A stretch of 26,499 nucleotides of DNA. Source: an uncultured Alphaproteobacteria bacterium (GTDB taxonomy: Bacteria > Pseudomonadota > Alphaproteobacteria > Rhizobiales > Ancalomicrobiaceae). A program made the position numbers and the translations under genes. Shown here one piece after another: positions 1-7,753 of this stretch (position 1 is its first letter; every line of letters starts with the position of its first letter). Below the pieces are notes generated by a model. It was not told the origin of the DNA. It did not search any database and saw nothing but the letters and a program-made list of their open reading frames with translations. Where the stretch lies: NCBI GenBank assembly GCA_937892955.1, contig CALBKH010000120.1:1-26499 (forward strand). The letters run 5' to 3'.

Positions 1-2
1 CA

Positions 3-48
3 TTAAACGCATCAAATCAACATGATGGTCCAACCGCGCACAGGTCTC
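3..48 (+). repeat. 46-bp inverted repeat, left copy
   Basis: This segment is the exact reverse complement of the last 46 bases of the window. It ends one base before the stop codon of the TIGR02186 gene. Because both copies run off the window edge, the repeat may be longer than 46 bp. Seen directly. I infer that it is the border of a dispersed repeat at which an assembly could have broken; no transposase or integrase lies next to it. Confidence 0.9.
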
Positions 49-49
49 A

Positions 50-835
50 TCAGTCCCTGCGGAACAGCACGCCCCCGAGCCAGCCGGTCATGACGGCGAT
101 CAGCACCGAGACGAGCCCGTAGAGGACGCTCCGGTGCGCCGCGAGATCGGCGGTCTTCTGCTCGAAGCCGATCTTGGTCACCTCGATCTCGGAGACGTGT
201 TCGGCGACCGGGCTGCCGTCGGAGAGCACCAGGACACGAGCCGAATAGCGTCCGACCGGTACCTCGGCCGGGATCGGCAGGGTGGCGGAGAAGAGGTGCG
301 AACTCAGCAGTCGCACCGCGCCGGGGTATTCGGCATACATCCCCGCCTTGCGCTGGTGATCGGTGAAGGCGTCGCGGAATTCGGCCGCGCCGGCGAGAAC
401 TTCGACGCCGCCGGGGACGCCCTCCGGCAGGATCAGATGATCGATGCCGATCTGATGGGCATCGAGTTGGGCTTCGGTGGCGAGGTCTTCGACCGGCTTG
501 GTGGTGGCCAACGCATAGAAGGCGGGCGCGTCGTAGGTGCGCCAGTCGCGGTTGACCCAGATACCGAGGACGCGGTCCTTGCGACGGGTGACCACCGTGC
601 GGCGCGGGCCGATCAACATCACCGCGATGTCGTAGCCGCTCGCCCGCGAGACCGTCATGGCGTCGCGCTCGACCGAGCCGTAGACGGTGAGATCGGTGCC
701 GGAGAAGTTGGAAGCGATGGCGACCCGCTTGGTCGAGACCTCGGCGATCAGGGTCTCGGCCACGGTCGGCACAGCTGCGCCGAAGAGCGCGGCGAGACCG
801 AAGAGCGCGGCGCAGACGGTGCGGGTGGCGGCCAT
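50..835 (-). CDS. TIGR02186 family predicted membrane-anchored periplasmic protein
   Basis: A 261-residue protein with an N-terminal signal-like hydrophobic stretch (about residues 5-25, ending PTVAET), a soluble body and one C-terminal transmembrane helix (about residues 236-256) followed by a short FRRD tail. The early body segment VAIASNFSGTDLTVYGSVER and the later SHLFSATLPIPAEVPVGRY fit the alphaproteobacterial family TIGR02186, whose biochemical role is not known. The start ATG overlaps the stop of the upstream TauE gene by one base (TGATG), which suggests translational coupling. The pairing with a TauE/SafE permease is recurrent in the family, so I infer an accessory role in the same transport process. 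The stop codon is immediately followed by the 46-bp inverted repeat. Confidence 0.85.
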   Translation of the reverse strand: MAATRTVCAALFGLAALFGAAVPTVAETLIAEVSTKRVAIASNFSGTDLTVYGSVERDAMTVSRASGYDIAVMLIGPRRTVVTRRKDRVLGIWVNRDWRTYDAPAFYALATTKPVEDLATEAQLDAHQIGIDHLILPEGVPGGVEVLAGAAEFRDAFTDHQRKAGMYAEYPGAVRLLSSHLFSATLPIPAEVPVGRYSARVLVLSDGSPVAEHVSEIEVTKIGFEQKTADLAAHRSVLYGLVSVLIAVMTGWLGGVLFRRD

Positions 836-1764
836 CACGGAACGCCTCCGACCTGGACCGCGACGGTGTAGCGCTCGCCCGGGGTCACCACGAGTTCGTA
901 GGCGAAGCGCAGGCCGACGGCGAGGATGAGCAGGCCGAGCAGGGCGCGCAGCTGCTCGCCACGCAGACGTTGGCCGATCTGGACGCCGAACTGGGCGCCG
1001 ATGACGCCGCCGACCATCAGGAGGAAGCCGAGGACGATGTCGACCGTGTGGTTCTGCGCCGCCTGGAGGAAGGTGGAGAAGGACATGGTCGCCACCATCT
1101 GCACCAGCGAGGTGCCGACCACGACGTTCGCCGGCACCTTGAGCAGGTAGATCATCGCCGGGACGATGAGGAAGCCGCCACCGATGCCGAGGAGGGTGCC
1201 GAGGAAGCCGATGCCGGTGCCGAGCAGGATCACGGGGATGGCCGAGATGACGAGACGCGAGCGGGGAAAACGGACCCGGAACGGCAGGCCGTGGATCCAG
1301 TTGTGCGCCCTGAGTTTCTTCGGTGGCTGGGGCGTCTTCGAGCGTGCGGCGAACATGGCGCCGATCGACTCGAAGGTCATGAAGCCGCCGATGAAGCCGA
1401 GGAAGACGACGTAGCAGAGGCCGACCACCAGATCGAGTTGGCCGAGGCTGCGCAACTGCGCGAAGACGCGCACGCCGACCCAGGAGCCGACCATACCGCC
1501 GACCAGCAGATAGCCCGCCATCTTCCAGTCGATCGCCCGGCGCCGCCAATAGGAGAGCGCGCCGGAGGTGGAGGAGGCGACGACCTGGGCGGAGACGGTG
1601 GCGACCGCCACGGCCGGCGAGATGCCCGAAAAGACCAGCAGCGGCGTCAGCAGAAAACCACCGCCCACCCCGAACATGCCCGAGATGAAACCGACGGCCC
1701 CGCCGAGGCCGAAGATCACGAACATGTTCACCGGCCATTCGGCGACGGGCAGATAGAGCAGCAT
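835..1764 (-). CDS. TauE/SafE family sulfite/anion exporter-like permease
   Basis: A 309-residue integral membrane protein. It has two halves, each carrying the family's glycine-rich motif: MFGVGGGFLLTPLLVF near the N terminus and LLGIGGGFLIVPAMIYLL near the middle, with about eight hydrophobic segments overall and a basic cytoplasmic loop between the halves. The family (DUF81) exports small sulfur-containing anions such as sulfite or sulfoacetate in characterised cases; the substrate here is unknown. I chose the ATG at 1764 because a GAGAGAGG ribosome binding site lies a few bases upstream and the following residues (MLLYLPVAEWPVNMF) open family members; the reading frame continues further upstream without a plausible start. 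The downstream TIGR02186 gene overlaps it by one base, so the two form an operon. Confidence 0.9.
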   Translation of the reverse strand: MLLYLPVAEWPVNMFVIFGLGGAVGFISGMFGVGGGFLLTPLLVFSGISPAVAVATVSAQVVASSTSGALSYWRRRAIDWKMAGYLLVGGMVGSWVGVRVFAQLRSLGQLDLVVGLCYVVFLGFIGGFMTFESIGAMFAARSKTPQPPKKLRAHNWIHGLPFRVRFPRSRLVISAIPVILLGTGIGFLGTLLGIGGGFLIVPAMIYLLKVPANVVVGTSLVQMVATMSFSTFLQAAQNHTVDIVLGFLLMVGGVIGAQFGVQIGQRLRGEQLRALLGLLILAVGLRFAYELVVTPGERYTVAVQVGGVP

Positions 1765-1812
1765 CGGCCTCTCTCGACAGACGGAATCGGGGCCGGCTCG
1801 CGCCGAACCGTC

Positions 1813-1827
1813 TCGATTTCTAATCGA
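1813..1827. promoter_or_regulatory. Short palindrome upstream of the TauE gene, possible operator
   Basis: TCGATT and AATCGA arms flank a 3-nt centre in an AT-richer patch between pyrD and the TauE gene, about 50 bp upstream of the TauE start. It could be a regulator binding site for the TauE operon. Only the dyad is seen; no matching regulator gene is adjacent, so this is weak. Confidence 0.2.
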
Positions 1828-1874
1828 ATTGAGCCGTCGAGGCGAGGTCGCGGCCGCCTGCGCCTGCCCGAACT

Positions 1875-2969
1875 TCACGCATCGGGGGCGGCGGCGGCCC
1901 AACGCTCGGCCCAGCGGCCGGTCAGTTCGGAGACGTGAGCGACCCCGTCGCGGCTCATGCGGGCGGCGAGATGATCGAGGATGCGGCCGACCAGGCCCGG
2001 CCCCTCGTAGACGAGGCCGGAATAGACCTGCAGCAGAGTGGCGCCGGCGACGAGCTTCTCGTAGGCGGTTTCGCCGCTGTCGATGCCGCCGACGCCGACG
2101 ATCGGCAGATCGGGGCCGACGCGCAGGCGCATCTTGGCGAGGGCGACGGTGGCGCGACGGAAGAGCGGCCGGCCGGAGAGACCGCCGGTCTCGCGGGCGA
2201 GCGCGGTCTCGCGCAGTCCGTTGCGCGCCAGCGTCGTGTTGGAGACGACGAGGCCGTCGAGGCGCTGATCGAGCGTCTCCGCGGCGATGTCGTCGAGGCC
2301 GGCGTCGTCGACGTCGGGGGCGATCTTGAGCAGCACCGGCACACGCCGCCCCCCGGCGGCGGCGATCTCGTCGCGGGCGGCGAGGACGCGGGCGAGCAGC
2401 TCGGCGAGTTGGGAGCGCGCCTGCAGGTCGCGCAGGCCCGGCGTGTTGGGCGAGGAGATGTTGACGGTGAAGTAGGTGGCGAGGTCGGCGAAGGCGCGAA
2501 CGCCGGCGACGTAGTCCGCGACGCGATCCTCGGCGTCCTTGTTGGCGCCGATGTTGACGCCGACGACGCCGTCGCGGCCCTTGCGGGCGAGGAGGCGGGC
2601 GCGCATCGCCGCATGGCCCTGATTGTTGAAGCCGAGGCGGTTGATGACGCCGTGGTCGGCCGGCAGGCGGAACATGCGCGGCTTGGGATTGCCGGGCTGC
2701 GGACGCGGCGTCACCGTACCGACCTCGACATGACCGAAGCCGAGGCGCAGCACCGCGTCGGCGACTTCGGCGTTCTTGTCGAAGCCGGCGGCCATGCCGA
2801 TCGGATTGGGGAAATCGACGCCGAAAGCGGTCACCGCCAGTCGCGGATCGGGCGCCCGTCGGATGCAGGGGGCGAAGGGCGAGGCCAGCGCCTTGATGGT
2901 CAGGCCGTGGGCGGTCTCCGGATCGATGGTGAAGACGCCGGGCTTCAAGAGGCGGTAGAGGTCGATCAC
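1875..2969 (-). CDS. pyrD: Dihydroorotate dehydrogenase (quinone), class 2
   Basis: A 364-residue membrane-associated flavoprotein that oxidises dihydroorotate to orotate in pyrimidine synthesis and passes electrons to quinone. Diagnostic segments in order: LLKPGVFTIDPETAHGL (N-terminal membrane-associating region of class 2 enzymes), GFGHVEVGTVTPRPQPGNPK, NRLGFNNQG, NISSPNTPGLRDLQ (contains the class 2 catalytic serine), VLLKIAPD, VVSNTT, GGLSGRPL, and GVGGIDSGETAYEKLVAGA followed by VYSGLVYEGPGL for the FMN phosphate. The start is a GTG whose bases overlap the stop of the upstream DUF952 gene by four (GTGA). The length is typical of class 2. The DUF952-pyrD pair is common in alphaproteobacteria and the two genes are probably cotranscribed. 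Confidence 0.97.
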   Translation of the reverse strand: MIDLYRLLKPGVFTIDPETAHGLTIKALASPFAPCIRRAPDPRLAVTAFGVDFPNPIGMAAGFDKNAEVADAVLRLGFGHVEVGTVTPRPQPGNPKPRMFRLPADHGVINRLGFNNQGHAAMRARLLARKGRDGVVGVNIGANKDAEDRVADYVAGVRAFADLATYFTVNISSPNTPGLRDLQARSQLAELLARVLAARDEIAAAGGRRVPVLLKIAPDVDDAGLDDIAAETLDQRLDGLVVSNTTLARNGLRETALARETGGLSGRPLFRRATVALAKMRLRVGPDLPIVGVGGIDSGETAYEKLVAGATLLQVYSGLVYEGPGLVGRILDHLAARMSRDGVAHVSELTGRWAERWAAAAPDA

Positions 2970-3313
2970 GGGATCATCTCCGGGAAGCGATGGCGGCCGT
3001 CGGGGCCGAGCGGCAGGTCGACGACGTCGCCGGCGAGCGCCGGATCGAGCGGACCGTAGAGATGGGGAAAGAGCGCGCCGCCGCGCGAGGGCTCCCACTT
3101 CAGCGCCGCGCCGAGCCGATCGGCGTCGACGGCGACGAGGACGAGGTCGCCGAGACCGGCGAAGTGCTTCGCCGCGGTCTCGCGCACCTGGGCGGCGGTG
3201 GAGAAGTGGATGTAGCCGTCGGCGCGGTCGACCGGGGCGCCGAGGAAGACGCCTTCGGCACGGGCTCGCGCCCAGGCATCCTGCGACAGGATCTTGTAGA
3301 CGACGGTGGCCAT
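2966..3313 (-). CDS. DUF952 domain-containing protein
   Basis: A 115-residue soluble protein of the DUF952 family. The family pattern is clear: VYKILSQDAWARARAEGVF, then DGYIHFSTAAQVRETAAKHF, then LVAVDADRLGAALKWEPSR and a closing LFPHLYGPLD. The fold is related to small ADP-ribosyltransferase-like or glutathione-transferase-linked families by annotation only; no reaction is established. The ATG at 3313 is preceded by GGGAG at suitable spacing. It overlaps the pyrD start by four bases, and a promoter-like pair of hexamers lies about 55 bp upstream, so it is the first gene of the DUF952-pyrD transcript. Confidence 0.9.
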   Translation of the reverse strand: MATVVYKILSQDAWARARAEGVFLGAPVDRADGYIHFSTAAQVRETAAKHFAGLGDLVLVAVDADRLGAALKWEPSRGGALFPHLYGPLDPALAGDVVDLPLGPDGRHRFPEMIP

Positions 3314-3363
3314 GCCCACGCTCCCGGCTTGCAACCCCGCGACGGGTCGCTCGATCGCGGCGG

Positions 3364-3392
3364 ACCCTAGTCGCCGGCGTCGGTCGACACAA
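3364..3392 (-). promoter_or_regulatory. Predicted promoter for DUF952-pyrD
   Basis: On the minus strand TTGTGT is followed after exactly 17 nt by TAGGGT, about 50 bp upstream of the DUF952 start. The same TTG-N17-TAG architecture recurs upstream of the lysyl-tRNA synthetase, metZ and TerB genes in this window. Confidence 0.5.
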
Positions 3393-3547
3393 GCGCCGAG
3401 CGTTCGCCGAGAGACACGCGAATTCAACTCGAGATTGATTTCCTCCATACTTACGACCATGCGAATCGATCTTCGCGCCGAGATCGGGGTGGAAGGCGGG
3501 GTGAAAGGCGCCCCTCTTCGGCCGTCGTCTCGGAGATGGAGGTGACG

Positions 3548-4195
3548 ATGGGCGCACCGTCGGCGGATCTCAACCACGAACGGCTGTGGGCGGCGATCGA
3601 TGCGATCGCCGAGCACAACGGCCTCAGTCCGTCGGCACTGGCGCGGCGCGCGGGTCTCTCCTCCACCGCCTTCAACCGGTCGAAACGAGTGACCGCGGAC
3701 GGGCGGCCGCGGTGGCCGTCGACCGAATCGATCTCGAAGATCCTGGCGACCACCGGGGCGGATCTCGGCGATCTGGCACGGCTGATCATCGGGTCGATGG
3801 CCGACGACCGGGTGGAGCGCCCCTGCGTCTCCTTCCTGTCGGTGTCGGAACCGGAGCGGTCCGGCTTCGCCGAAGACGGCGCCCGACCGCCGATCGACGC
3901 GGTGTATTTTCCCGGCGAGCGGGACGCCGCACTCTTCGCCCACGAGGTGACCGACGACGCGGCGGCGCCGCTCTACCGGCGCGGCGACGTGCTGATCGCT
4001 TCGACGTCGGCACCAGTGCGCAAAGGCGACCGCGTGCTGGTCCGGACCACGGACGGCAAGGTCTCGATCCTTCGCCACGTCGCCCGAAACCGTCGCTCGT
4101 GCACGCTCGCCGCTCCCTCCGGCCGCGGCCGACGCTTGCGTCTGGCCTGCGTCGACGTGGTATGGATCGCCCGGATCCTCTGGGCGAGCCAATGA
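3548..4195 (+). CDS. XRE-type regulator with degenerate LexA/S24-like C-terminal domain
   Basis: A 215-residue predicted cytoplasmic regulator. Residues 10-75 form a helix-turn-helix domain (LSPSALARRAGLSSTAFNRS, then RPRWPSTESISKIL), the arrangement seen in rhizobial regulators annotated as S24 family peptidases. Residues 130-212 align to the S24 domain (APLYRRGDVLIAS, KGDRVLVRT, VVWIARILWASQ). In usual family members a serine sits in a DSM-x-P motif and a lysine in an AK motif. Here the corresponding positions are Ala138 and Leu175, so the self-cleavage dyad appears lost (my alignment from memory of the family). I chose the ATG at 3548 because GGAGG lies five bases upstream; an in-frame ATG at 3536 would add four residues. 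Its stop overlaps the start of the next gene by four bases. Confidence 0.85.
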   Translation: MGAPSADLNHERLWAAIDAIAEHNGLSPSALARRAGLSSTAFNRSKRVTADGRPRWPSTESISKILATTGADLGDLARLIIGSMADDRVERPCVSFLSVSEPERSGFAEDGARPPIDAVYFPGERDAALFAHEVTDDAAAPLYRRGDVLIASTSAPVRKGDRVLVRTTDGKVSILRHVARNRRSCTLAAPSGRGRRLRLACVDVVWIARILWASQ

Positions 4196-5067
4196 AGCCG
4201 AGCCGTCGTCGATTGCCGTTGCGCCATGTCGTCGCCGTCGCCGCCGTGGCGGTGATCGCCGCGGTGATGGTCACGGTACGCGACGAGGCCGATCGCGACG
4301 GCGACGATCCGTCGAGTGCGATGGTCGCCGCCGACCCGCTCGCACCGCCACCGCATCCTGCATCCACGGCGGCCGCGGATTCCGCGGCGCCGAGCGAGCC
4401 GCAGCCCCCTACCCCGCTCGCCGCCCCTGCCGCCGAGCCGCCGCCGGTCCGCACCGTGACCGGCCCGGGGATCACGCCGCTGCCCCCCGCCGACACACCG
4501 CCGCACCGGGTCGCCCCACCGGAGAAGCCGAAGACGCCGGCGCCGCCGATCGTGATACGCCGGCTCGGGCTGGTGAAGATGGAGGACACGGCGCATTTCT
4601 CGGTCGGCGCCATCCGCTTGCGGCTGCCCGGGGTGGCGGTGACCGGGGCCGACGACATCTGCCGCGACCGCGCCGGCATCGAGTGGCCGTGCGGGCGGCG
4701 GGCGCTCGCCGGGGTGCGCGCGGTCGTGCGGGGCAAGGCGGTGGACTGCCCGCTCCCCGACAAGGTGCGGCGCGGCGATTTCGTCACCGACTGCACGCTC
4801 GCCGGCGCCGACATGGCCGAACGGATCGTCGCCTCCGGCTGGGCGCGGGCGCTCGACCGCGAAGGGCGGCTCGGCGAGGCGGAACGGCAGGCCGAGGCGC
4901 GCGGGCTCGGCCTGCACGGCGCGGCGATGCCGATCGGCGTCGACCCGTTCCCCGATCCGGGCGATCTTCCGCCCGATCACACCACCGCGCCCCTTGCCGG
5001 CGCCGGGACCACGCCGACGCCGACCGCACCCGCCGAAGCGGGCGCGGAGGGGAACGCGTCACGGTGA
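4192..5067 (+). CDS. Thermonuclease-like (SNase fold) membrane-anchored protein, probably non-catalytic
   Basis: A 291-residue protein: an N-terminal membrane anchor or signal (about residues 11-28), a long Pro/Ala-rich linker (residues 40-118), a staphylococcal-nuclease-like domain (about 120-245) and a low-complexity tail. The domain is recognisable from IRLRLPGVAV, EWPCGRRALAGVRAVVRGK, and the late segment MAERIVASGWARALDREG followed by AEARGLGLHG. At the place where nucleases have a DTPE motif with a catalytic glutamate this protein has VAVTGADDIC, and the second catalytic arginine is not evident, so hydrolysis is doubtful. Six cysteines' worth of disulfide potential is suggested by Cys157, Cys167, Cys186 and Cys201 in the domain (four seen). 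It overlaps the upstream regulator by ATGA, a gene pair I recognise from Rhizobiales; its role is unknown. Confidence 0.75.
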   Translation: MKPSRRRLPLRHVVAVAAVAVIAAVMVTVRDEADRDGDDPSSAMVAADPLAPPPHPASTAAADSAAPSEPQPPTPLAAPAAEPPPVRTVTGPGITPLPPADTPPHRVAPPEKPKTPAPPIVIRRLGLVKMEDTAHFSVGAIRLRLPGVAVTGADDICRDRAGIEWPCGRRALAGVRAVVRGKAVDCPLPDKVRRGDFVTDCTLAGADMAERIVASGWARALDREGRLGEAERQAEARGLGLHGAAMPIGVDPFPDPGDLPPDHTTAPLAGAGTTPTPTAPAEAGAEGNASR

Positions 5068-5077
5068 GGTTTTCGGC

Positions 5078-6730
5078 TCAGCCGGCGGCGAGGGTGCCGT
5101 CGAGGGCTTTCTCGATCAGCGCCCGGGTCTCGGCGAGGCCGTAGAGGGCGACGAAGGAGCCGAAGCGTGGACCCTTCTCCTGGCCGAGCAGGATCTGGTA
5201 GAGGCTGGCGAAGAAGCCGAGCGACACGCCGGGACCGCCGTCCGGGCCCTTCTTGGCCGGATCGGGGAAGTGGGCGCGGCCGACGTCGAAGACCACCGAC
5301 TGGATGGCGTCGGCGTCGGCGCCTGCCGGCAGCGCCGCCAGCGCCGCGTCGAGCGCGGCGAGCGCACCGCGCTCGGCCTCGTCGGGGGCGCGGAACACCT
5401 TTCCGGGCTTCACGAAGTCGTGGAAGTAGCGGATGGCGTAGCCGACCAGACGATCGAGCTCGGGCGCGTTCTCCGGGGTGACGTCGGGCGCGACGCGGCG
5501 GAGGAAGCCCCACAGCACGTCGCGGTCCTCTGCGTTGGAGGCCGAGACCAGGTTCATCAGCATCGAGAAGGATGCCGGCATGTGCTTCTTCGGCGGTTCG
5601 CCACCGTGGATGTGCCACACCGGGTTGCCGATCTGCTGGTCGACCGTCTGGCGCTCGTAGGCGTCGAGGAACTGGTAGTACTCGTCGACGTTGCGCGGGA
5701 TGACGTCGAAATAGAGCTTCTTCGCCGCCTTCGGCTCGCGGAACATGAACAGCGCCAGGCTCTCCGGCGAGGCGTAGGTCAGCCACTCGTCGATGGTCAG
5801 GCCGTTGCCCTTCGACTTGGAGATCTTCTGGCCGTTCTCGTCGAGGAAGAGCTCGTAGTTGAAGCCCTCGGGCGGCGGCGAGCCGATCGCCGCGCAGATC
5901 TTCGAGGAGAGCTTGACCGAGTCGATCAGGTCCTTGCCGGACATCTCGTAATCGACGCCGAGCGCCGACCAGCGCATGCCCCAGTCGGGCTTCCACTGCA
6001 GCTTCACCGCGCCGCCGGTCACCGGCAGGGTGACGAGATCGTTCGTCTCCGGGTCGCGATAGGTGACCGTGCCGGCGTCCGCATCGACGCTCTCCATCGC
6101 CACCTGCAACACCACGCGGGTGCGCGGGCAGATCGGCAAGAACGGCGAATAGGTCGAGGCCCGCTCCTCGCGCAGGCTCGGCAGCATGATCTTCATCACC
6201 GCGTCGTAGTTCTTCAGCACCGCGAGCAGCGCGGCATCGAAGCGGCCCGACCTGTAGTAGTCGGTCGACGAGGCGAATTCGTAGTCGAAGCCGAAGGCGT
6301 CGAGGAAGCGACGCAGCATGGCGTTGTTGTGGGCGCCGAAACTCTCGTACTTCTCGAAAGGATCGGGCACCTCGGTCAGCGGCTTGCCGAGATGGGTGGT
6401 CAACATCTCCTTGTTGGGGACGTTGTCGGGCACCTTTCTGAGGCCGTCCATGTCGTCGGAGAAGCACAGGAGCCGCGTCGGGATCCGGTCCTCGGTCAGC
6501 ACGCGGAAGGCGTGGCGCACCATGGTGGTGCGCGCCACTTCGCCGAAGGTGCCGATGTGGGGCAGGCCCGAGGGGCCGTAGCCGGTCTCGAAAAGGACTT
6601 GCGTCTTGGGTTTCTTCGCCAGCCGGGCGACGATCTTGCGCGCCTCTTCGAAGGGCCAAGCCTTGGAACGGCCGGCCGCCTCGACGAGGGCGGGGGAAAG
6701 ATCGAGGGCACGCGGGGCGGGCGCGGTCAT
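5078..6730 (-). CDS. lysK: Lysine--tRNA ligase, class I
   Basis: A 550-residue cytoplasmic enzyme that charges tRNA-Lys. It is the class I (archaeal/alphaproteobacterial) form, not the class II LysS. Signature elements are the HIGH-like PHIG at residues 57-60 within GYGPSGLPHIGTFGEVART and the KMSKS-like KISKSKGNG starting at residue 302. Other class I segments are LLCFSDDMDGLRKVPDNVPN and DWGMRWSALGVDYEMSGKD. The C-terminal half is the helical anticodon-binding region. The length is typical. It ends 10 bp from the convergent thermonuclease-like gene. Databases often label the same protein lysS. Confidence 0.96.
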   Translation of the reverse strand: MTAPAPRALDLSPALVEAAGRSKAWPFEEARKIVARLAKKPKTQVLFETGYGPSGLPHIGTFGEVARTTMVRHAFRVLTEDRIPTRLLCFSDDMDGLRKVPDNVPNKEMLTTHLGKPLTEVPDPFEKYESFGAHNNAMLRRFLDAFGFDYEFASSTDYYRSGRFDAALLAVLKNYDAVMKIMLPSLREERASTYSPFLPICPRTRVVLQVAMESVDADAGTVTYRDPETNDLVTLPVTGGAVKLQWKPDWGMRWSALGVDYEMSGKDLIDSVKLSSKICAAIGSPPPEGFNYELFLDENGQKISKSKGNGLTIDEWLTYASPESLALFMFREPKAAKKLYFDVIPRNVDEYYQFLDAYERQTVDQQIGNPVWHIHGGEPPKKHMPASFSMLMNLVSASNAEDRDVLWGFLRRVAPDVTPENAPELDRLVGYAIRYFHDFVKPGKVFRAPDEAERGALAALDAALAALPAGADADAIQSVVFDVGRAHFPDPAKKGPDGGPGVSLGFFASLYQILLGQEKGPRFGSFVALYGLAETRALIEKALDGTLAAG

Positions 6731-6790
6731 GGATACGGGTCCTTCGAGGGATCGGAAAGAGGCGGAAATGCTCCGCGAACGGGCCGGCGG

Positions 6791-6819
6791 ACACTAATCT
6801 TGCGGTGCGGGAGCGTCAA
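6791..6819 (-). promoter_or_regulatory. Predicted promoter for lysyl-tRNA synthetase gene
   Basis: On the minus strand TTGACG is followed after 17 nt by TAGTGT, about 60 bp upstream of the start codon. The -35 hexamer matches the sigma-70-type consensus at five of six positions; the -10 is the TAGNNT form seen repeatedly in this window. Confidence 0.55.
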
Positions 6820-6848
6820 CTCGCGGTCGACGGCGTCACGAAGCCGGC

Positions 6849-6877
6849 TTGCAAGGCTCGGCGCGTCGACCTAGCGT
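6849..6877 (+). promoter_or_regulatory. Predicted promoter for the TerB-like gene
   Basis: TTGCAA is followed after 17 nt by TAGCGT, about 29 bp upstream of the ATG at 6906. It runs divergently from the lysyl-tRNA synthetase promoter 30 bp away. Confidence 0.4.
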
Positions 6878-6905
6878 GCGGCCCGACCGACACCGAGGAT
6901 GCCCG

Positions 6906-7319
6906 ATGCCCAAGACCCTCTCCGCCCACGAAGCCCTCCTCCATCTGATGATCACGGTGTCGATGGCGGATCGCACCGTCACCGACAAGGAGATCGGCGA
7001 GATCGGGCTGCTGGTCGACACGCTGCCGGTGTTCGTCGGCTTCGACCGGGCGCGGGTGCCGGGGCTCGCCGACGAGACGGCATCGATGCTCGACACCGAC
7101 GACGGCCTCGACCGGATCCTGCGCAAAGCCAAGGACGCGCTGCCGGAGAAGCTCTACGAGACGGCCTACGCGCTGGCGATCGAGGTTTCGGCGGTGGATC
7201 TCTCGGCGGGGCAGGAGGAGTTGCGCTTCCTCGAGATGATCCGCGACACCTTCGACCTCGACCCGCTGGTCACCGCGGCGATCGAGCGCTCGGCACGGGT
7301 CAGGTATCGGAAGATGTGA
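6906..7319 (+). CDS. TerB family (tellurite-resistance-like) protein
   Basis: A 137-residue, probably cytoplasmic, all-helical protein. It has the TerB-type pattern: an N-terminal HEALLHLMITVSMADRTVTD with an acidic turn (DRTVTDKEIGEIG), a second helical repeat, and ELRFLEMIRDTFDLDPLV near the end. Such acidic turns may bind divalent metal in TerB-type proteins. The family name derives from tellurite resistance, but solitary chromosomal copies like this one have no demonstrated tellurite role. I chose ATG 6906 because GAGG lies 8-10 bases upstream; an upstream in-frame ATG at 6849 lies inside the predicted promoter. No other ter genes are nearby. Confidence 0.8.
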   Translation: MPKTLSAHEALLHLMITVSMADRTVTDKEIGEIGLLVDTLPVFVGFDRARVPGLADETASMLDTDDGLDRILRKAKDALPEKLYETAYALAIEVSAVDLSAGQEELRFLEMIRDTFDLDPLVTAAIERSARVRYRKM

Positions 7320-7376
7320 AGGGGGACTTCCTCCAGGACATCTCGGCGCTCGATGTCGTGTGGCCCCACGTCGACC

Positions 7377-7430
7377 CGTCATCCCCGGCCGGAGCGCGAC
7401 ATCGTCGCGCGGAGGGGAAGGGGATCCAGG
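7377..7430 (+). repeat. REP-like palindromic element, upstream copy
   Basis: This GC-rich element starts CGTCATCCCCGGCC and ends GAGGGGAAGGGGATCCAGG. It has an inner perfect stem, GCGCGA at 7394-7399 and TCGCGC at 7405-7410, and outer TCCCC/GGGGA complementarity. It lies 11 bp before the GIY-YIG start and supplies sequence next to its ribosome binding site. A related element in the opposite orientation follows the gene. The outer sequence resembles the common alphaproteobacterial intergenic repeat with a GTCATCCCCGG core (family knowledge). Confidence 0.75.
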
Positions 7431-7441
7431 AGGTGCGGCGA

Positions 7442-7729
7442 ATGTATTTCGTCTACATCCTCGCCAGCCGCCGCAACGGCACGCCCTACACCGGCGTCAC
7501 CAACGATCTCCATCGCCGTATCGACGAGCATCGATCCGGGCACGGTGCCGAGTTCACCCGTCGCTACGGTGTGACCATTCTCGTCTGGTTCGAGACACAC
7601 GTACGAATCGACGAGGCGATCGCGCGCGAGAAGCAGATCAAAGGGTGGAACCGATCCTGGAAGCTGCGGTTGATCGAGCGATCGAACTCGGGCTGGAACG
7701 ACGTCGCAGGCGACATCCCCTACGACTGA
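7442..7729 (+). CDS. Small GIY-YIG domain nuclease-like protein
   Basis: A 95-residue protein consisting almost only of a GIY-YIG domain. The motif appears as YFVYILASRRNGTPYTGVT: VYI takes the place of GIY and YTGVT that of YIG. It is followed by the conserved arginine in DLHRRIDEHRSG, by FTRRYGVTILVWFE, and by the glutamate-bearing AIAREKQIKGWNRSWKLRLI with NSGWNDV at the end. This is the short multi-copy type often annotated as a GIY-YIG nuclease or mis-annotated as an excinuclease ABC subunit C fragment; the true substrate is unknown. The ATG at 7442 follows GGAGGTG at about 7 nt. The gene is bracketed by REP-like repeats in inverted orientation, which suggests that gene and repeats are a unit. 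Other readings are a DNA repair or housekeeping role. Confidence 0.88.
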   Translation: MYFVYILASRRNGTPYTGVTNDLHRRIDEHRSGHGAEFTRRYGVTILVWFETHVRIDEAIAREKQIKGWNRSWKLRLIERSNSGWNDVAGDIPYD

Positions 7730-7753
7730 TGTGAACATCCCGCCGAGAGGCTA

